64,000 nt of DNA, taken from the NCBI GenBank assembly GCA_036345935.2, contig JADWOT020000007.1:1934385-1998384 (forward strand), in the 5' to 3' direction. The notes below the pieces were generated by a model. That model saw nothing but the letters and a program-made list of their open reading frames with translations. It ran no database searches and was not told where the DNA came from. Below, in pieces: positions 62,370-64,000 of the stretch. Origin of the DNA: Taenia hydatigena (taxonomy: Eukaryota; Platyhelminthes; Cestoda; Cyclophyllidea; Taeniidae). The stretch's first letter is position 1. Each line of letters starts with the position of its first letter. Both the position numbers and the translations under genes were made by a program.

Positions 62370-63150
62370 TTCGAACGGCTCCTGTACTGGCCTTAAATTC
62401 CGTTCCCTTTATAGTAGTGGTAATTCTTTCGCTTAAAATTTTTCCTTTTCTTTTCACTTTTTCTCCTTACTCCTATGTCCTCTCTTTTACGTGTTTTGTT
62501 TTGTGTCAGAACGCATTTTTTACTCTTTTTCTCATAGCATTTATAGATATTTCGCACTCTTTACTTTGATAATTTTGTATCTGTCTTAAGGATATAAATA
62601 TTTTGTCTCTAACTGTTTAATTTATTTTTCTCCTTAGTGGCCTTTTCGTCGTCTATGTTGCATTTTACTATCAACTCGTAAATTTAATTAATTGGTTCTG
62701 ATATTTTCTTTGGCTTTCTTATTATCTTTTTAAGTTACCTTTGTGTAATTTAATCGTATAGTTTTTGCTTTTAAAAATTATAGCACCCGTCTCCTTGAAG
62801 GTTGAATTTTTACCGGCTGTTAAGGCCAGGTTGTTGATAAGAATGTCTTTTTGTGATGCTGCACACGAGAAGTTTTAACATTTTGTTGAAAGAGTCTAAA
62901 TTTGAAATTCGTTTCTTTTATTGCATCGTGCTTTGCTCAGGTACTAATGAGAATGAATCAAGTAGTTGTTGTGACGAGTTTTTACGGCTTAATTATTTAC
63001 TTTGTATGAAGGGATTTGCTGGCTATTATTTAGCCCAATTCTTGACAATTACTCAGCGGCATTTGCATTATCCGGATTCTTACGGCATTAGTGCTGCTTA
63101 TTAAACGCAAGCGCAGCTGCGGTACCCTTTTAAAGTCTACTTCACCTCTC
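62370..63150. other. T-rich stretch after GC-rich block copy 2
   Basis: Top strand strongly T-rich, like 51.2-52.4 kb after copy 1. One 83-codon plus ORF (62853-63104) with a possible internal donor (CTCAG-GTACTAAT). No gene called. Confidence 0.35.
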
Positions 63151-63162
63151 TTTTTTCCATTA

Positions 63163-63476
63163 ATGAACTGAAATACGCCCAATGCGCCTTAAGAAGACAC
63201 GAGTTAAACAAATCCAGGGAGGTAGCAAAGTTTCTCCTAAGATTGGGTCGTCGACGCGAGGCATTAATCCCTCTATTCGGTTGGTAAGATTATCGAGGAA
63301 CGTCACCTCGCCTGAGAATGCTTTCGTTCGTCGCATTTGCTTCAGCAGGTACGCAAAGCATTTCTTGGTTTGAGGGTCACTGGTATAGGTGATGAATAGA
63401 CGGTTTCCTACTTGGATCAATAACTTGTGTGGATCTTGAACGAACGCCTTTGCTAACGCTTCCACTACTTCTGCTA
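63163..63476 (-). CDS. Unidentified ORF, ~104 codons
   Basis: Open from an AG (ACATCTAG) near 63476 to TAA at 63160. Codon use is gene-like: EVVEALAKAFVQDPHKLL, KKCFAYLLKQMRRTKAF, FLDNLTNRIEGLMPR-DDPIL. Predicted mainly helical. It might be an exon whose donor I cannot place. Not recognised. Confidence 0.35.
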
Positions 63477-64000
63477 GATGTTAAGCAGACTTCAATCAGC
63501 ATTCATGTGCAGTATACGTCGACAGCTCTAATTTTTTCTGCTTATTGAAATCCATTTATGCTATTTGCTAAACTCATTCCCTTTCGTGACAAACCATTCT
63601 ACTGGTTTTTCGCATTCCGTGTAAGAGAGTAATAGGCGTGCGTCCATTTACTGTACTTTTACCTTAGTTTAGTCAAATAAGTTCGTGTTTGATCAGAATT
63701 TGGCGTGAGTGCGTGTGTTCGATAAAAACAACGATCAAGGCATTGTTAAAGTGTTCATTTCACAATGTCTCGGAACCACTGTTACCGGATTGAGCATATT
63801 AAATGCTGATAGGTAAGGCATGGCAAGCTGTGCAACAGTTCACTTGCTGTCTACAGTGAAACATAACTACTGTTCCAAATAAGTTCTTATTCCAAATCAA
63901 ATGAGCAGTAGAGATACACTTTTCATTAAACTTAGGCAGTTTAATTTGTCTCCAACTGTAGTAAATTCACCTGTTCGGTCGAGGCGTGAGTGGCATTACG

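Noticed and set aside
1..64000. Prokaryotic or phage origin
   Set aside because: No dense ORFs or Shine-Dalgarno-led genes; spliced exons and eukaryotic tRNA genes contradict it.

Overview
The window is eukaryotic nuclear DNA, most likely from an invertebrate animal. Coding information sits in short exons with GT-AG borders and long introns. Intergenic DNA is full of old, diverged repeat copies. There are two nuclear tRNA genes and no bacterial-style operons. A flatworm or other lophotrochozoan fits the compact genes, possible trans-splice acceptors just upstream of start codons and the transporter type, but the sequence does not prove it.

The one gene I can rebuild end to end is on the minus strand between 25,240 and about 16,000. 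Twelve exons join with matching phases at every junction into a ~715-residue transporter of the sodium:solute symporter (SSS) superfamily, closest to the DUR3 urea-transporter branch. One intron appears to be GC-AG. A cytoplasmic or luminal loop carries a Cys/His cluster encoded by exons 8 and 9. A broken genomic copy of exon 8, still exactly 131 bp long, lies 19 kb away at 39,740-39,870.

Other likely genes I cannot name: a minus-strand gene ending at 34,867 (three 3' exons, phases agree) and a plus-strand gene starting at 36,600, which stand head to head; a plus-strand exon series at 49.4-50.3 kb; and isolated exon-like ORFs at 48.8, 51.5, 59.6-60.1, 60.9, 61.2 and 63.2 kb. A Ser/Thr/Pro-rich three-exon gene at 45.6-46.4 kb has a decayed inverted paralogue at 12.1-12.9 kb.

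Layout: 0-8.1 kb is a mosaic of copies of one dispersed repeat family plus a 132-bp minisatellite; 8-16 kb is mostly unassigned, with the R1 pseudogene; 16-25.3 kb is the transporter; 27.9-32.9 and 53.5-58.1 kb are the two arms of a ~5 kb inverted repeat; 33-38.1 kb holds the two head-to-head orphan genes; 39.7-48 kb is a series of repeated modules (R1, R2, R3) including the R1 gene; 49-52.4 kb contains exon-like pieces, a GC-rich block, a CRE-like tandem repeat and a T-rich stretch; 52.5 kb is tRNA-Leu; 60.2 kb is tRNA-Gly; 61.8-63.5 kb repeats the GC-rich-block-then-T-rich-stretch layout of 50.3-52.4 kb. I see no CRISPR array, no rRNA and no intact transposase or reverse transcriptase.
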